From an uncultured Bacteroidales bacterium (GTDB lineage Bacteria > Bacteroidota > Bacteroidia > Bacteroidales > F082): a DNA stretch of 64,000 nucleotides. Position 1 is the first letter of the stretch, and each line of letters starts with the position of its first letter. This document shows positions 17,501 through 25,191 of this stretch, piece by piece. Both the position numbers and the translations under genes were made by a program. Where the stretch lies: positions 2,055-66,054 of the forward strand of contig CAJOCJ010000006.1 in the NCBI GenBank assembly GCA_905236635.1, in the 5' to 3' direction. The notes under the pieces were generated by a model that did no database searches, was not told where the DNA came from, and worked only from the letters and a program-made list of their open reading frames with translations.

Positions 17501-19530
17501 CAGGCCGGTATCGGTGTTAGTTCGATGTTGTCGATATATGTATTGCCATAGGCTGTTGATGAGTGCTGGATGGCAAAGTAACGTCCGGTTCCTGCATATT
17601 CGTCGAAGCGCACCTCATATTGTGCCCAATCTGTTGTAACTGAAACAGGGTCGCCGACTGCAACGAATGTTGTCTCATCTGTCGGGTCTTCCATGAAACC
17701 GATTGTTAACACTGGGGTATAATTTGCGTTATCGCTATATGACTTTGCGTAGAACAGAACCTCGTATGTTGTCAAGGCGTATGCTGAGGCGATCTCATCA
17801 AAAGCGATAATCTCTATGCCGTCAGGTGAACCACGACGCATATCCAAGTTATAGTTGCCTGCATAAGGGTTGGTGTTTTTGACGCTGACATTGTTGTATG
17901 AAGGATTCTCGTTGACGATTGTCCAGCATGGTGACAGGGCGCCATTTTCAAAATCGTAGCCATTAGGCAGGTCTAATGTCACGCATGCTGTGCTGAATGT
18001 GACAAATGTACTCCAATCACTGATGTCTGTTGCGTTACATCTTGTGCGTAAGTACACATAGTAAAGAGTACCTGCGGTAAGTTCTGACAATTCTTGAGAC
18101 ATCGTGTTGCTGTTGTAAGTAGCTGTTGTCTCGGCATCCGGGACATCTGTTGAGTCGTCGGTGACATAGATGTCGTAGGTGATGTTTCTTCCTGCAGCAG
18201 CAGTGAAGCTTACAGTTGCGCTTGTCGTTGTAATGTCGGCAAATGTGATGTTGGTTGGCTCAACACATGATGGTGCCTCTTCAAAGAGGAAGTCATCCAA
18301 AAGCAGGTAGTACATGAAGTCTGATGTGTACTTCACGGCAATGTATTTGGTTGCTGCCGGATAGTTTGCTTTGAACTGGATGTAATCTGCTGTGTTTACT
18401 ACAATCTCGTCACCCCATGTGAAGTCATTGTCCATGTCTTTGCCAGTGGTTGAATAACCGACACGGAATGTCTCGGTGTTTTCAGCACTGATGCCACGAT
18501 ACCAGAACTCGACATGCAAACCATCGGTGATGCCTGTCAACTGAGGTGAAACAAAATATTGCGGAGGATCAACGGATCCATTGTATGAACTGAATGCATA
18601 GAAACCTGAGCCCGTGTGAGCATAATTAGAAGAGACGACTCGTCCGCTGATGTAATTGGTATAATCATCTTCGCAGTCAATTCTTGCCCAGCAGTCCATG
18701 TCGCCAGCATCCTCAAAACCATATGTGTATGGAATTTCGTATGCGCCGCATTCTGTTTTGAAACTTACAGTCTTCCAGCCGCTGAGTTCTTTGCTGTCGC
18801 AAACGCTCTGAACTCTAGCCTGGTAAGATGTTCCTGGGGTAAGATTGGTGATATTCAATCCATAGCCTGCGCTATAGTTGGTGATACGCACTGTCCAGTC
18901 GTCATCAGCGTCTGCCTTGTATTCGACATTGTATTTGCCGCTGCCGCCTGTCCAGTTAATAGTAACTGAAGTGGTTTCGATGTTTTCAGCAACTACGGTT
19001 TCCGGTTTTTCGCAGTCAGATGCTGCCTCGAAGCTGAAGTCGTCGAGTGCTAAATAATCGCCATCATCATAATTGTCACCATCATAATAAACAGCTACAC
19101 GAACTGTTCCAGCTGGTAATGTAACATCATACTGTTGCCATTCGGTTGAAGCAGTAGTTAAACTTCCATAGGTAAATGTGGTTGGATCGGTGTTGTTAGC
19201 ATCTGTGGTGTATCCCACTTGGAAGTGATCAAGATAACTCGCGTCAAGTGATTTATAATAGAATGATGCATCGATTCCATTGTCACCACCGGTAAGCAAC
19301 GGAGATACGAGGTAAACATCGGCGGAACTGTAACTAAAGTAGTAATAGTAACTACCAGAATGTACTCCATCTGCATAGTAATTACTGATACCACCGCCTG
19401 TGTTTGTCCACCCGTCGGTAGAAAGATCAGCGTCTTCAAAGCCGTACGAATAAGGTAGGGCTTGCTGTGCCATTGCCCATGGCGCCATCAGTGCCATCAG
19501 CAACATGAATAGTAATGATTTTTTTAACAT
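14524..19530 (-). CDS. Giant multidomain surface protein (adhesin-type, Fn3 and GEVED domains)
   Basis: 1668 aa. Signal peptide at residues 1-21. The body alternates ~150-residue modules of the cleaved-adhesin/choice-of-anchor J type (each opening with a pattern like YSYGFED or LPWTETFEG) with ~90-residue fibronectin type III domains (for example ETTSVTINWTGGSGKYNVEY). One GEVED-type module lies at about 780-930 (WVDWDNSYSFEDSEVVYVG). Near the end two Trp-rich segments (EGWNWFSTYI, PGWNWIGFP) precede a charged Lys/Glu tail. Unlike its neighbour it has no recognisable T9SS sorting domain, which is odd for such a protein. Probable role: adhesion or binding of host or plant polymers; this is inferred from domains only. 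Confidence 0.85.
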   Translation of the reverse strand: MLKKSLLFMLLMALMAPWAMAQQALPYSYGFEDADLSTDGWTNTGGGISNYYADGVHSGSYYYYFSYSSADVYLVSPLLTGGDNGIDASFYYKSLDASYLDHFQVGYTTDANNTDPTTFTYGSLTTASTEWQQYDVTLPAGTVRVAVYYDGDNYDDGDYLALDDFSFEAASDCEKPETVVAENIETTSVTINWTGGSGKYNVEYKADADDDWTVRITNYSAGYGLNITNLTPGTSYQARVQSVCDSKELSGWKTVSFKTECGAYEIPYTYGFEDAGDMDCWARIDCEDDYTNYISGRVVSSNYAHTGSGFYAFSSYNGSVDPPQYFVSPQLTGITDGLHVEFWYRGISAENTETFRVGYSTTGKDMDNDFTWGDEIVVNTADYIQFKANYPAATKYIAVKYTSDFMYYLLLDDFLFEEAPSCVEPTNITFADITTTSATVSFTAAAGRNITYDIYVTDDSTDVPDAETTATYNSNTMSQELSELTAGTLYYVYLRTRCNATDISDWSTFVTFSTACVTLDLPNGYDFENGALSPCWTIVNENPSYNNVSVKNTNPYAGNYNLDMRRGSPDGIEIIAFDEIASAYALTTYEVLFYAKSYSDNANYTPVLTIGFMEDPTDETTFVAVGDPVSVTTDWAQYEVRFDEYAGTGRYFAIQHSSTAYGNTYIDNIELTPIPACDRPTDLAVDGGKNAVITWVGTAGLYEIAFATSSDADPEENIIADDVTENEFDLASYTVVGDNYVWVRANCGTDGYSSWVGTSFNVGYCVPAPTSRDGQGITGVAFGTDDIVNNSDTNGLPSSSPYYGDYTSMVGSIAAGTLATVAITTSTSSYPYTFVIWVDWDNSYSFEDSEVVYVGKCASGSGTLEATFTVPATQALGDYRMRIYGADSYFTNFYGNGTTNWSAAHDPCVSGTWMNANDYTLRVTEAPACIAPSDLTAIVASDSAELSWTANSGETSWTLYWKAAADADYTMVENVEDNPYLLEGLTPSTNYMYYVVANCSASETSEPSAVYTFKTPCSEITALPWTETFEGMSASITPDCWDISASTSSTASGSSYYYVWGTYSYNNNMMMRMNNYFVQSGTAIINTPVIVLGADEYAFTFDYAHNASCGDFTVKISTDGGNTFTDLQSYSKGSGSSYTDPGEFTPASISLAAYSNQSIIIQFYATANYGNGAIFVDNLRVGIPPTCQTPTALDATTTSNTAELAWTSNSGETEWTIYYKVSTDADYTMIENVEDNPYLLEGLTPSTTYKYYVVANCSETDSSDPSQEFTFTTQCEDFVVDASNSFFESFEGTWVPTCWTSIPNGTRQWTQNSSYSVTGSKCAYSGYYGDIYLVLPDLAIANDPAPVNMTFQSRYNYIADYDRSSVVLIDGDNETELWAADDSEIENGVWYETTIDLSAYVGQTISLAFKYEGNNAHAWYVDDVAVAFVAGTTQTTDLVEGWNWFSTYIAVDDPVDMLDMLKASLGTNADEIQSFLYSTEFDGEEWFGDLDDEGIFNNETYLIYANTDCTVELSGTPAVVTEYSITINPGWNWIGFPSADGIEVADAMFNFNAYEGDMMQTKENSTEFDGDEWFGDLETFVPGEGVMYFSNDTDSKTLIFATGAKKAVRDGNVLDSKKDAKSVNDEEKMSEEETKDIKVIDRKREDMPELIITKGIKDIKSITTKNAK

Positions 19531-19615
19531 AATAAATTAATTTGGTTAATAATTAAGTTTATTTAACGATTGTTTTCCAATTTAATTTCTTCATTATCAA
19601 TAGTTTAGCACAATT

Positions 19616-19635
19616 CCTCGCGTACGCACGCGAGG
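19616..19635. repeat. Hairpin in the leader of the 1668-aa protein gene
   Basis: CCTCGCGT, loop ACGC, ACGCGAGG: a perfect 8-bp stem located in the predicted 5' leader of the giant gene, about 85 bases before its ATG. No T run follows on the minus strand, so it is not an ordinary terminator. It could be an mRNA-stabilising or regulatory hairpin. Confidence 0.6.
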
Positions 19636-19654
19636 ATACTATACGTATCAAGTC

Positions 19655-19663
19655 GCAAAATTA
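19655..19663 (-). promoter_or_regulatory. Promoter of the giant surface-protein operon
   Basis: TAATTTTGC on the minus strand, with a TTTG about 22 bases upstream at the expected -33 position. Transcription would start near 19648, giving an unusually long leader of about 117 bases that carries the hairpin at 19616-19635. Confidence 0.6.
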
Positions 19664-19704
19664 AGAAAATTTTCAGTACGTTTTACAAAAAAAATGAAAA
19701 AAAA

Positions 19705-20949
19705 TTACGGCATGAAGAAGCAGCTGTCGCCGTAGCTGAGGAATCGGAAACCATGGTCAAGGGCAAATTTGTATGCTTCCTTCCATTCGTCGCCGATGAG
19801 CGCCGATACAAGCAGCAGCAACGTGCTTTTCGGCTGGTGGAAATTGGTGATGAGCGCCTTGGTGATCATGATAGGGCAGGAGGGGGCTATCATCAAGGCA
19901 GTGGTGGCATGCAAGGCCTCCAGATGATGCTTGTCGAGGTATCTCAAGATGGCGTCGAGGCTCTCTTTGGCAGATGGCAGATTCTCTCTGTCCTGATACG
20001 GAATCCATTGGTTTACATGGAGATGGCGCTCGTCGAAGCCTTGCTCTATAAGCATCACCCCAATCCAATAAACCGACTCTATGGTCCGCATGCTTGTGGT
20101 GCCCACAGGGATGATGGTCCTTCCGATGTTGTCCCTCAGATGCTCGATGGTCTGGCGTTTCACGATGATGGACTCTGAGTGCATCTCGTGTTCTCCGATG
20201 GTGTCGGTGGCCACGGGACGGAATGTGCCGGCGCCGACGTGCAACGTCACCTCCTCGATGGTGTGGCCCATTGCTTTGAGCTTGGATATCAACGGCTTGG
20301 TGAGATGCAACGACGCCGTCGGCGCCGCTACCGAGCCTTCGTATTTCGCGAACACCGTCTGATAACGCTCCCTGTCGCTCGGCTCCGCCTCGCGATGCAG
20401 GTATGGCGGCAAGGGTATCTCTCCCGCCGCTTCAAGGACGTCGGCAAATGAGATGTCCGACGGCTCCCACGAGAAACGTATAGTGGAATACGCGTCATTC
20501 TTTTCGAGACGTTCGGCATGCAATTGTACGGACGCACCGCTGTGCGTCCCTACATTGATTGTCAACGACATAGCTAGCGGTCCTTCCTTCCAGCGGCGGG
20601 AGTTGCCCACCAGACAGTGCCACTCCACCGGAGAGCTCGCCGAGAACGCCAGCTGGTAGTCGCCGTTGCCGGTCACGGGCTCCAGACAGAAGATCTCTAT
20701 CGCGGCGCCGGACTCCTTCACAAACTGCAGCCTCGCCCGCACGACCTTGGTCTCGTTGAACACCAAAACGGATCTCTCGGGCAGGTAATCGCCTATGTTA
20801 CGGAACACGTCTTGTCGGGACGCACTGCCGTGCGTCTTTACCAGTAATTTCGACGCATCCCGTTCAGGCAGAGGGTATTTGGCAATCCTCTCGTCGGGCA
20901 GCGGGTAGTCGTACTCCGCGATGTTAATATTTCGAACGTCATGAATCAC
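19705..20949 (-). CDS. queA: S-adenosylmethionine:tRNA ribosyltransferase-isomerase
   Basis: 414 aa cytosolic enzyme. It transfers and isomerises the ribosyl part of AdoMet onto preQ1-tRNA to make epoxyqueuosine. Family motifs are intact: YDYPLPDERIAKYPLPERDASKLL at the N-terminus (with breaks), APTASLHLT, HVGAGTFRPV, TTSMRTIES and a final FLSYGDS. It is longer than the usual ~350 aa. Two stretches (residues 38-44 and 134-140) are encoded by in-frame copies of the GACGCAC/GTGCGTC palindromic repeat found in intergenic regions. The only plausible start is a GTG lying about 4 bases after a -7 box, so the message may be leaderless. Confidence 0.92.
   Translation of the reverse strand: MIHDVRNINIAEYDYPLPDERIAKYPLPERDASKLLVKTHGSASRQDVFRNIGDYLPERSVLVFNETKVVRARLQFVKESGAAIEIFCLEPVTGNGDYQLAFSASSPVEWHCLVGNSRRWKEGPLAMSLTINVGTHSGASVQLHAERLEKNDAYSTIRFSWEPSDISFADVLEAAGEIPLPPYLHREAEPSDRERYQTVFAKYEGSVAAPTASLHLTKPLISKLKAMGHTIEEVTLHVGAGTFRPVATDTIGEHEMHSESIIVKRQTIEHLRDNIGRTIIPVGTTSMRTIESVYWIGVMLIEQGFDERHLHVNQWIPYQDRENLPSAKESLDAILRYLDKHHLEALHATTALMIAPSCPIMITKALITNFHQPKSTLLLLVSALIGDEWKEAYKFALDHGFRFLSYGDSCFFMP
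20530..20549. repeat. Palindromic hairpin repeat, family 2, inside queA
   Basis: GGACGCAC, loop CGCT, GTGCGTCC, with flanking GTA/TAC that extend the pairing beyond one mismatch. It is translated in frame as part of QueA, giving Thr-His-Ser-Gly-Ala-Ser at about residues 135-140. Confidence 0.8.
20819..20836. repeat. Palindromic hairpin repeat, family 2, second copy inside queA
   Basis: GACGCAC, loop TGCC, GTGCGTC, followed by TTTACC as in the intergenic copy at 12612. It is translated in frame as Lys-Thr-His-Gly-Ser-Ala-Ser near residues 38-44 of QueA, in the same codon phase as the other queA copy. Confidence 0.8.
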
Positions 20950-20952
20950 GAC

Positions 20953-20961
20953 GCAAAAATA
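20953..20961 (-). promoter_or_regulatory. -7 box of queA
   Basis: TATTTTTGC on the minus strand ends 3 bases before the GTG start. The expected start of transcription falls at or inside the start codon, so translation is either leaderless or begins at an unrecognised internal codon. Confidence 0.5.
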
Positions 20962-20981
20962 CGAAAATTTTTGACAGTGTT

Positions 20982-21296
20982 TCAGAGACTGATGCTTTTT
21001 CTTAACAATTCAGGGTCGTTTTTACAATCCCAAACCATTAGTATAAAACATTTGTTATTCTCATATAAATAAATCAATTTGTATCGTTTACGAATAACCA
21101 AGTATCTGTAATTTCTTCCCAAATGTGAAAATAAAGGTTCTTTGGCTCCAATTTCTGGCGTTTTCTTCAGATAATTCACGGATTCAAAGATTTCATAAAC
21201 AATGGTTTCTGCCAAAAGGCTTGATATGGTTTCATAATAATGGAAAATGCTTTCAACGTCGCTTCTGGCCAATTCAGTCCAGATTATTTGCGCCAT
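20982..21296 (-). CDS. ParE/RelE-superfamily toxin
   Basis: 104 aa basic protein with the RelE/ParE fold pattern: an N-terminal strand (AQIIWTELARSDVESIFHYY), two helices, then RNYRYLVIRKRYKLIYLYENN and a final MVWDCKNDPELL strand. This is closest to ParE, which poisons DNA gyrase; the mRNA-cleaving RelE group cannot be excluded because the active-site residues are not diagnostic here. Its ATG overlaps the end of the upstream antitoxin gene by 13 bases, the standard antitoxin-first coupled arrangement. Confidence 0.82.
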   Translation of the reverse strand: MAQIIWTELARSDVESIFHYYETISSLLAETIVYEIFESVNYLKKTPEIGAKEPLFSHLGRNYRYLVIRKRYKLIYLYENNKCFILMVWDCKNDPELLRKSISL

Positions 21297-21445
21297 TTTT
21301 CAACTTGTTTTTTAAACTCTTCATTAGTTAATAAACCATTTCCAGAATCGACATCAGCCGTCGATTTACGAATTCTTGCCTCTGCTTCGGCAACGCCATA
21401 TGCACATGGGGAAATCATTTCTTCTATTTCTGAGTAAGCTTTCAT
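21284..21445 (-). CDS. Small antitoxin partner of the ParE-type toxin
   Basis: 53 aa (MKAYSEIEEM at the start, EEFKKQVEKWRK at the end). It is acidic in the first half and helical, with a C-terminal half of the kind that wraps ParE-type toxins. It is too short for ordinary gene calling, but its position, a good -7 box 24 bases upstream and the 13-base overlap with the toxin start make it convincing. No clear DNA-binding domain is visible, so autoregulation is uncertain. I do not recognise the exact antitoxin family. Confidence 0.75.
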   Translation of the reverse strand: MKAYSEIEEMISPCAYGVAEAEARIRKSTADVDSGNGLLTNEEFKKQVEKWRK

Positions 21446-21469
21446 ATTTTTTAGTGTTTAGATTACGAT

Positions 21470-21478
21470 GCAAAAATA
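21470..21478 (-). promoter_or_regulatory. -7 box of the toxin-antitoxin operon
   Basis: TATTTTTGC on the minus strand. It implies a leader of about 18 bases before the antitoxin ATG. Confidence 0.55.
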
Positions 21479-21518
21479 CAAAAAAAATACAATACATCAA
21501 AGATTTTGTCAGAAAAAA

Positions 21519-21896
21519 TTAATCTTCTCCCTTGAGCCGATCTAGAATCCTTCGGTCTTTCTTGGTCGGACGTCCGGCGCCTCTGTCACGGTATTCGGCC
21601 TTGTAGGCATGCATAAACTCTATGCGCTCATATTCCTCTGTCGGCGTGCGGTCGATGTAGATATTTACTACATCTTTCGGCGACACGCGGCTCTTCGGGA
21701 TGCTCAGCACTTCCACGACTTTGTGAAGTTGCCCGAGCTGCACGGCGATGACCTCGCCGACCTTCACGTCATGCGACGGCTTCATCGACACCTCGTTGAC
21801 CTTCACCTTGCCGCCTTTGCAGGCGTCAGCAGCGAGCGTTCGGGTCTTGAAAAGCCTCGCACACCAGAGCCATTTGTCGATTCTTAATTCGTCCAT
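21519..21896 (-). CDS. hslR: S4-domain RNA-binding protein (Hsp15-like)
   Basis: 125 aa. The N-terminal S4 fold is clear (RIDKWLWCARLFKTRTLA, then GKVKVNEVSMKPSHDVKVGE), followed by a basic tail (RDRGAGRPTKKDRRILDRLK). Hsp15 binds 50S subunits carrying a stalled nascent chain and helps recycle them after heat shock. The gene starts within the stop of der (TAATG), so the two are co-translated. The name follows E. coli usage; function in this group is by homology. Confidence 0.88.
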   Translation of the reverse strand: MDELRIDKWLWCARLFKTRTLAADACKGGKVKVNEVSMKPSHDVKVGEVIAVQLGQLHKVVEVLSIPKSRVSPKDVVNIYIDRTPTEEYERIEFMHAYKAEYRDRGAGRPTKKDRRILDRLKGED

Positions 21897-23203
21897 TATT
21901 TTTCCCTAAAGAAAAGCTGAATCGGCACGCCATGGAAGTCCCAGATGCTCCTGATTTTGTTCTCCAAAAATCTCACGTAGTTGTCCTTCACGTCCTTCGG
22001 CAGATTGCAGAAGAAAATGAACTGCGGAGTAGGGCTCTTGAGCTGTGTTATGTACTTGATTTTCAAATATCTACCACGCGATGCAATCTGTGGCGGTTGG
22101 CTGTTGATGATCTCCAGCATGGTGTCGTTTAGCTCGCGAACAGGCACCTTTCTCTCCCTGTTTTCATACACCTGATGTGCCATCTCGAGCACCTTGAAAG
22201 TCCTCTGTCTGTTGATGGCCGAAGTGAAGATTATAGGGTAATCGACAAACGGTGCTGTCCTCTCGCGAATGAGGTTCTCGAAGGCGAGATGGGTGTTGCT
22301 GTCTTTCTCCACTAAGTCCCATTTGTTGACCACCAAAACAAGGCCTTTTTTGTTGCGTTCGATGAGTCTCAAGATGTTCATGTCTTGTGCGTCGAAACCC
22401 TCTGTTGCATCGATAATCAAGATGGCCACGTCGCATTCCTCGATTGCTCTGATTGAGCGCATTACCGAGTAAAACTCGATGTTTTCATACACCTTGCTCT
22501 TCTTGCGCAGACCAGCAGTATCCACCAGCATGAAGTCCATGCCGAAGGCGTTGAAATGCGTGTTGTTGCTGTCTCTCGTGGTGCCAGCGATGTCGGTCAC
22601 GATATTTCTTTCCTGTCCTAAAAACGCGTTTATCATCGACGATTTTCCGACGTTCGGACGGCCAACCAAGGCAAATTTTGGCAGGTCGGAATAGTCTTCC
22701 GTGGTGTCGCTTGGCAGGTATTTCACCACCTCGTCGAGCAGCTCGCCTGTGCCTGTGCCTGTCATGGCGGAGAAAGGGTAAATCTCGCCCAGTCCGAGGG
22801 CATAGAACTCCGCTGCCTCGCCGAACTTGCTCGGGATGTCGGTCTTGTTGACTGCCAACAACACTTTTTTCTTGCATTTGCGCAGGATGAGCGCCACGTC
22901 TTCGTCAAGGACATGCACTCCAGCCTGTCCGTCGACCACAAAGATGATGACGTCGGCCTCGTCGATGGCGAGATCGACTTGTTTTCTTATCTCTTCTTCA
23001 AAAATATCGTCCGAGCCGACCACATAACCTCCTGTGTCGATGACGGTGAACGACTTGCCGTTCCAGTCGCTGTGTCCGTAATGGCGGTCGCGTGTCACGC
23101 CGCTGCTCTCTTCCACAATGGCCTGGCGTTTCTGCACCAAACGGTTGAATAACGTTGACTTTCCGACGTTCGGACGTCCCACAATTGCAACTATATTACT
23201 CAT
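21896..23203 (-). CDS. der: Ribosome biogenesis GTPase Der (EngA)
   Basis: 435 aa with two tandem GTPase domains, each starting with the Walker A GRPNVGKST/S (residues 8-16 and about 181-189) and carrying DTGG/DTAG and NKxD motifs (NKTD, NKWD). A KH-like C-terminal domain follows (about 350-435). It is essential for 50S subunit assembly. The length is typical. It overlaps hslR by one base; a simple-repeat tract separates it from era upstream. Confidence 0.97.
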   Translation of the reverse strand: MSNIVAIVGRPNVGKSTLFNRLVQKRQAIVEESSGVTRDRHYGHSDWNGKSFTVIDTGGYVVGSDDIFEEEIRKQVDLAIDEADVIIFVVDGQAGVHVLDEDVALILRKCKKKVLLAVNKTDIPSKFGEAAEFYALGLGEIYPFSAMTGTGTGELLDEVVKYLPSDTTEDYSDLPKFALVGRPNVGKSSMINAFLGQERNIVTDIAGTTRDSNNTHFNAFGMDFMLVDTAGLRKKSKVYENIEFYSVMRSIRAIEECDVAILIIDATEGFDAQDMNILRLIERNKKGLVLVVNKWDLVEKDSNTHLAFENLIRERTAPFVDYPIIFTSAINRQRTFKVLEMAHQVYENRERKVPVRELNDTMLEIINSQPPQIASRGRYLKIKYITQLKSPTPQFIFFCNLPKDVKDNYVRFLENKIRSIWDFHGVPIQLFFREK

Positions 23204-23207
23204 CTTA

Positions 23208-23265
23208 ACTCTATTATCTTTTATCTTTTATCTATTATCTTTTAACTTTTAACTTTTAACTTTTA
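23208..23265. repeat. TTAACTTTT/TTATCTTTT simple repeat tract
   Basis: Tandem variants of TTTTATCTATTATC and TTTTAACTTTTAAC fill the der-era gap. It is the same class as the tract at 9177 and has no coding potential. Confidence 0.65.
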
Positions 23266-23266
23266 T

Positions 23267-24148
23267 CTACGCCTCATACCCGAAATGCTTCAACTCCTCC
23301 TCGTTGTCACGCCAGTCTTTATCGACTTTTACTCGTAAATCAAGGAAAATCTTCTTTCCAGTAAACTCCTCGATGTCGGCGCGTGACTGTATTCCCAGTT
23401 TCTTGATTGCCGCACCGCCTTTGCCTATCAATATGGCTTTTTGCGACTCGCGTGAGGCGTAAATCGTCGCCTTGATGTTGATCAGCTTCTGGCTTTCTTC
23501 GTATGCATCCACCACAACCTCAACGCTATACGGTATCTCTTGCTGGTAGTTCAACAAAATCTTTTCCCTTATTATTTCTGTTACAAAGAACCGCATCGAA
23601 CGGTCGGTGAGTTCGTCTTTCGGGAAATACGGCGGGCAGACGGGCAGTTTTTCGATGATGCTTTCAAACACAAACTGTATGTTCGCCTGATGCATCGCCG
23701 AGATGGGGAACACTGTTGCTGCGGGTAAAGTCTCGCGCCAGAATGCCGCCGCCTTCTCCACCTCTTCCTGCGTTGAGAGGTCGATTTTATTGAGTAAAAC
23801 GAACACCGGCACATCCATTTTCTTGATACGTGCCACGGTGTCGTCGTCGATTTTCTTGTCGGTGATGTCAACCACGTACAGTATCAGGTCGGCGTCGATA
23901 AACGCCACGTTGATGTACTGGTTCATAATCTCGTGCATCTTGTATGCGGGATTCTTGATGATTCCTGGGGTGTCGGAGAACACGATCTGGAAGTCGTCGC
24001 CGTTGACGATGCCCAAAATGCGGTGTCGGGTGGTCTGCGCCTTCGACGTGATGATGCTTATTTTTTCGCCCACCAGGTCGTTCATAAGCGTTGATTTTCC
24101 GACGTTTGGCTTGCCGATGATGTTGACGTAACCTGCTTTATGATCCAT
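23267..24148 (-). CDS. era: GTPase Era
   Basis: 293 aa. An N-terminal GTPase domain (GKPNVGKSTLMNDLVG at about residue 10, DTPGI, NKID) is followed by a KH RNA-binding domain (AILIGKGGAAIKKLG). Era binds 16S rRNA and chaperones 30S maturation. An upstream in-frame extension of 41 residues is rejected because it would run through the tRNA-fMet gene on the other strand; the ATG at 24148 gives the normal length. Together with der it forms a ribosome-maturation neighbourhood. Confidence 0.96.
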   Translation of the reverse strand: MDHKAGYVNIIGKPNVGKSTLMNDLVGEKISIITSKAQTTRHRILGIVNGDDFQIVFSDTPGIIKNPAYKMHEIMNQYINVAFIDADLILYVVDITDKKIDDDTVARIKKMDVPVFVLLNKIDLSTQEEVEKAAAFWRETLPAATVFPISAMHQANIQFVFESIIEKLPVCPPYFPKDELTDRSMRFFVTEIIREKILLNYQQEIPYSVEVVVDAYEESQKLINIKATIYASRESQKAILIGKGGAAIKKLGIQSRADIEEFTGKKIFLDLRVKVDKDWRDNEEELKHFGYEA

Positions 24149-24185
24149 ATTTTTATAAATATTTCTAAAAAATTTCAAAAAACAC

Positions 24186-24217
24186 TTGACACGAGCGCAA
24201 AAATGTTGTAATTTTGC
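24186..24217 (+). promoter_or_regulatory. Strong promoter of tRNA-fMet
   Basis: TTGAC at -33 and TAATTTTGC at -7, separated by 20 bases: the best consensus promoter in the window. The tRNA begins 18 bases after the -7 box, so the start of transcription lies about 10 bases upstream of the mature 5' end. Confidence 0.8.
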
Positions 24218-24234
24218 AGCCGCAAATTTCACGA

Positions 24235-24308
<74 letters not shown>

Positions 24309-24311
24309 CTA

Positions 24312-24338
24312 AAAGAGGTCAAAAAGGCCTCTTTTTTA
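24312..24338 (+). terminator. Terminator after tRNA-fMet
   Basis: AAGAGGTC / GGCCTCTT stem (one G-T pair) followed by TTTTATTTT, 4 bases after the tRNA. It also lies at the 3' end of the convergent Omp28-type gene. Confidence 0.85.
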
Positions 24339-25190
24339 TTTTATCTTCGTCTCAGTCGCCATCAAAATGTTATTGGTGGTGTTGTCGCTGATGAAAGCCA
24401 CTATATAAAACTGGTCAGCATTGTATTCATCACTTAGGATAAACCTCATGTTTGAGATGAATTCTCTTCCTTCCTCCATATAATCGGCATTGATATCCAA
24501 TATGCTACCCCATGTCTGTCCGTTGGCGGTGCCTCTGAACACATGGCGATGCATGTAATCGTCAACCACGCCGTCAGGTGTCATCTGTTTGCCCACGATG
24601 CTGTCTTCCATCATGCAGACGGTGAGACGCACATCGCCGCTGTACACTGTCTCGAGGAACTTGGTGTGAACGCTGACCTTCAGCTCCTGTCCGTTGTGAC
24701 CATATTCTGTCTTCACGATGAGTCTGATAGGCGCATCTTGGCCGATGAGGTTGTTGACAGCCGTGGTCCATCGTGAGGCGTCTAGCACACCGCCTGTACG
24801 GTTTACCAGACCGCTAGGATATGTTGAAATATTGAATTCAGTGTTCCACTCATGACCGTCGTCGGTTCTGAAATCCGGGAAACCGCCGGCAGGGTTCTGC
24901 AAAGGTGTCTTGGGATGCACTCCGAGCACTATCAGATGGCCTTCGTTCTGTTCCTGGAGCTGATTTGCGATCTCAGCTGCCGCTGGGCAGTTGTTGCATT
25001 TTACGCCGGTGTAGTCTTCCAACAACACGACGAGCCTTCCGTCGAAATTGTTGATGTCATCAGGCGTCAGCGGAATGGTGTCGCTATCTTCCACAATCGG
25101 TTCGATGATATAAGGCGCTTTCAACTTGTCGCACGACATCATTCCTATAATGATTGCCGTTGTAGCTAAAAATAATGATATTTTTTTCAT
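24336..25190 (-). CDS. Omp28-related outer-membrane lipoprotein
   Basis: 284 aa. Lipoprotein signal with lipobox MMSC (Cys20). The central part has a thioredoxin-like fold with a CxxC-type motif (TGVKCNNCPAA, about residues 61-71), followed by the beta-rich region typical of the Omp28 family of Porphyromonas and relatives. It probably faces the cell surface or periplasm; redox activity is possible but unproven. It starts directly after the DUF6029 gene stop, and a TlpA thioredoxin is encoded further upstream, so the three form an envelope redox-flavoured cluster. Confidence 0.85.
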   Translation of the reverse strand: MKKISLFLATTAIIIGMMSCDKLKAPYIIEPIVEDSDTIPLTPDDINNFDGRLVVLLEDYTGVKCNNCPAAAEIANQLQEQNEGHLIVLGVHPKTPLQNPAGGFPDFRTDDGHEWNTEFNISTYPSGLVNRTGGVLDASRWTTAVNNLIGQDAPIRLIVKTEYGHNGQELKVSVHTKFLETVYSGDVRLTVCMMEDSIVGKQMTPDGVVDDYMHRHVFRGTANGQTWGSILDINADYMEEGREFISNMRFILSDEYNADQFYIVAFISDNTTNNILMATETKIK

Positions 25191-25191
25191 G

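Noticed and set aside
14524-19530. Repeated segments of the giant gene considered as a CRISPR or tandem DNA repeat
   Set aside because: The periodicity is of protein domains (Fn3 and anchor J modules) with diverged DNA, not short identical repeats with spacers.
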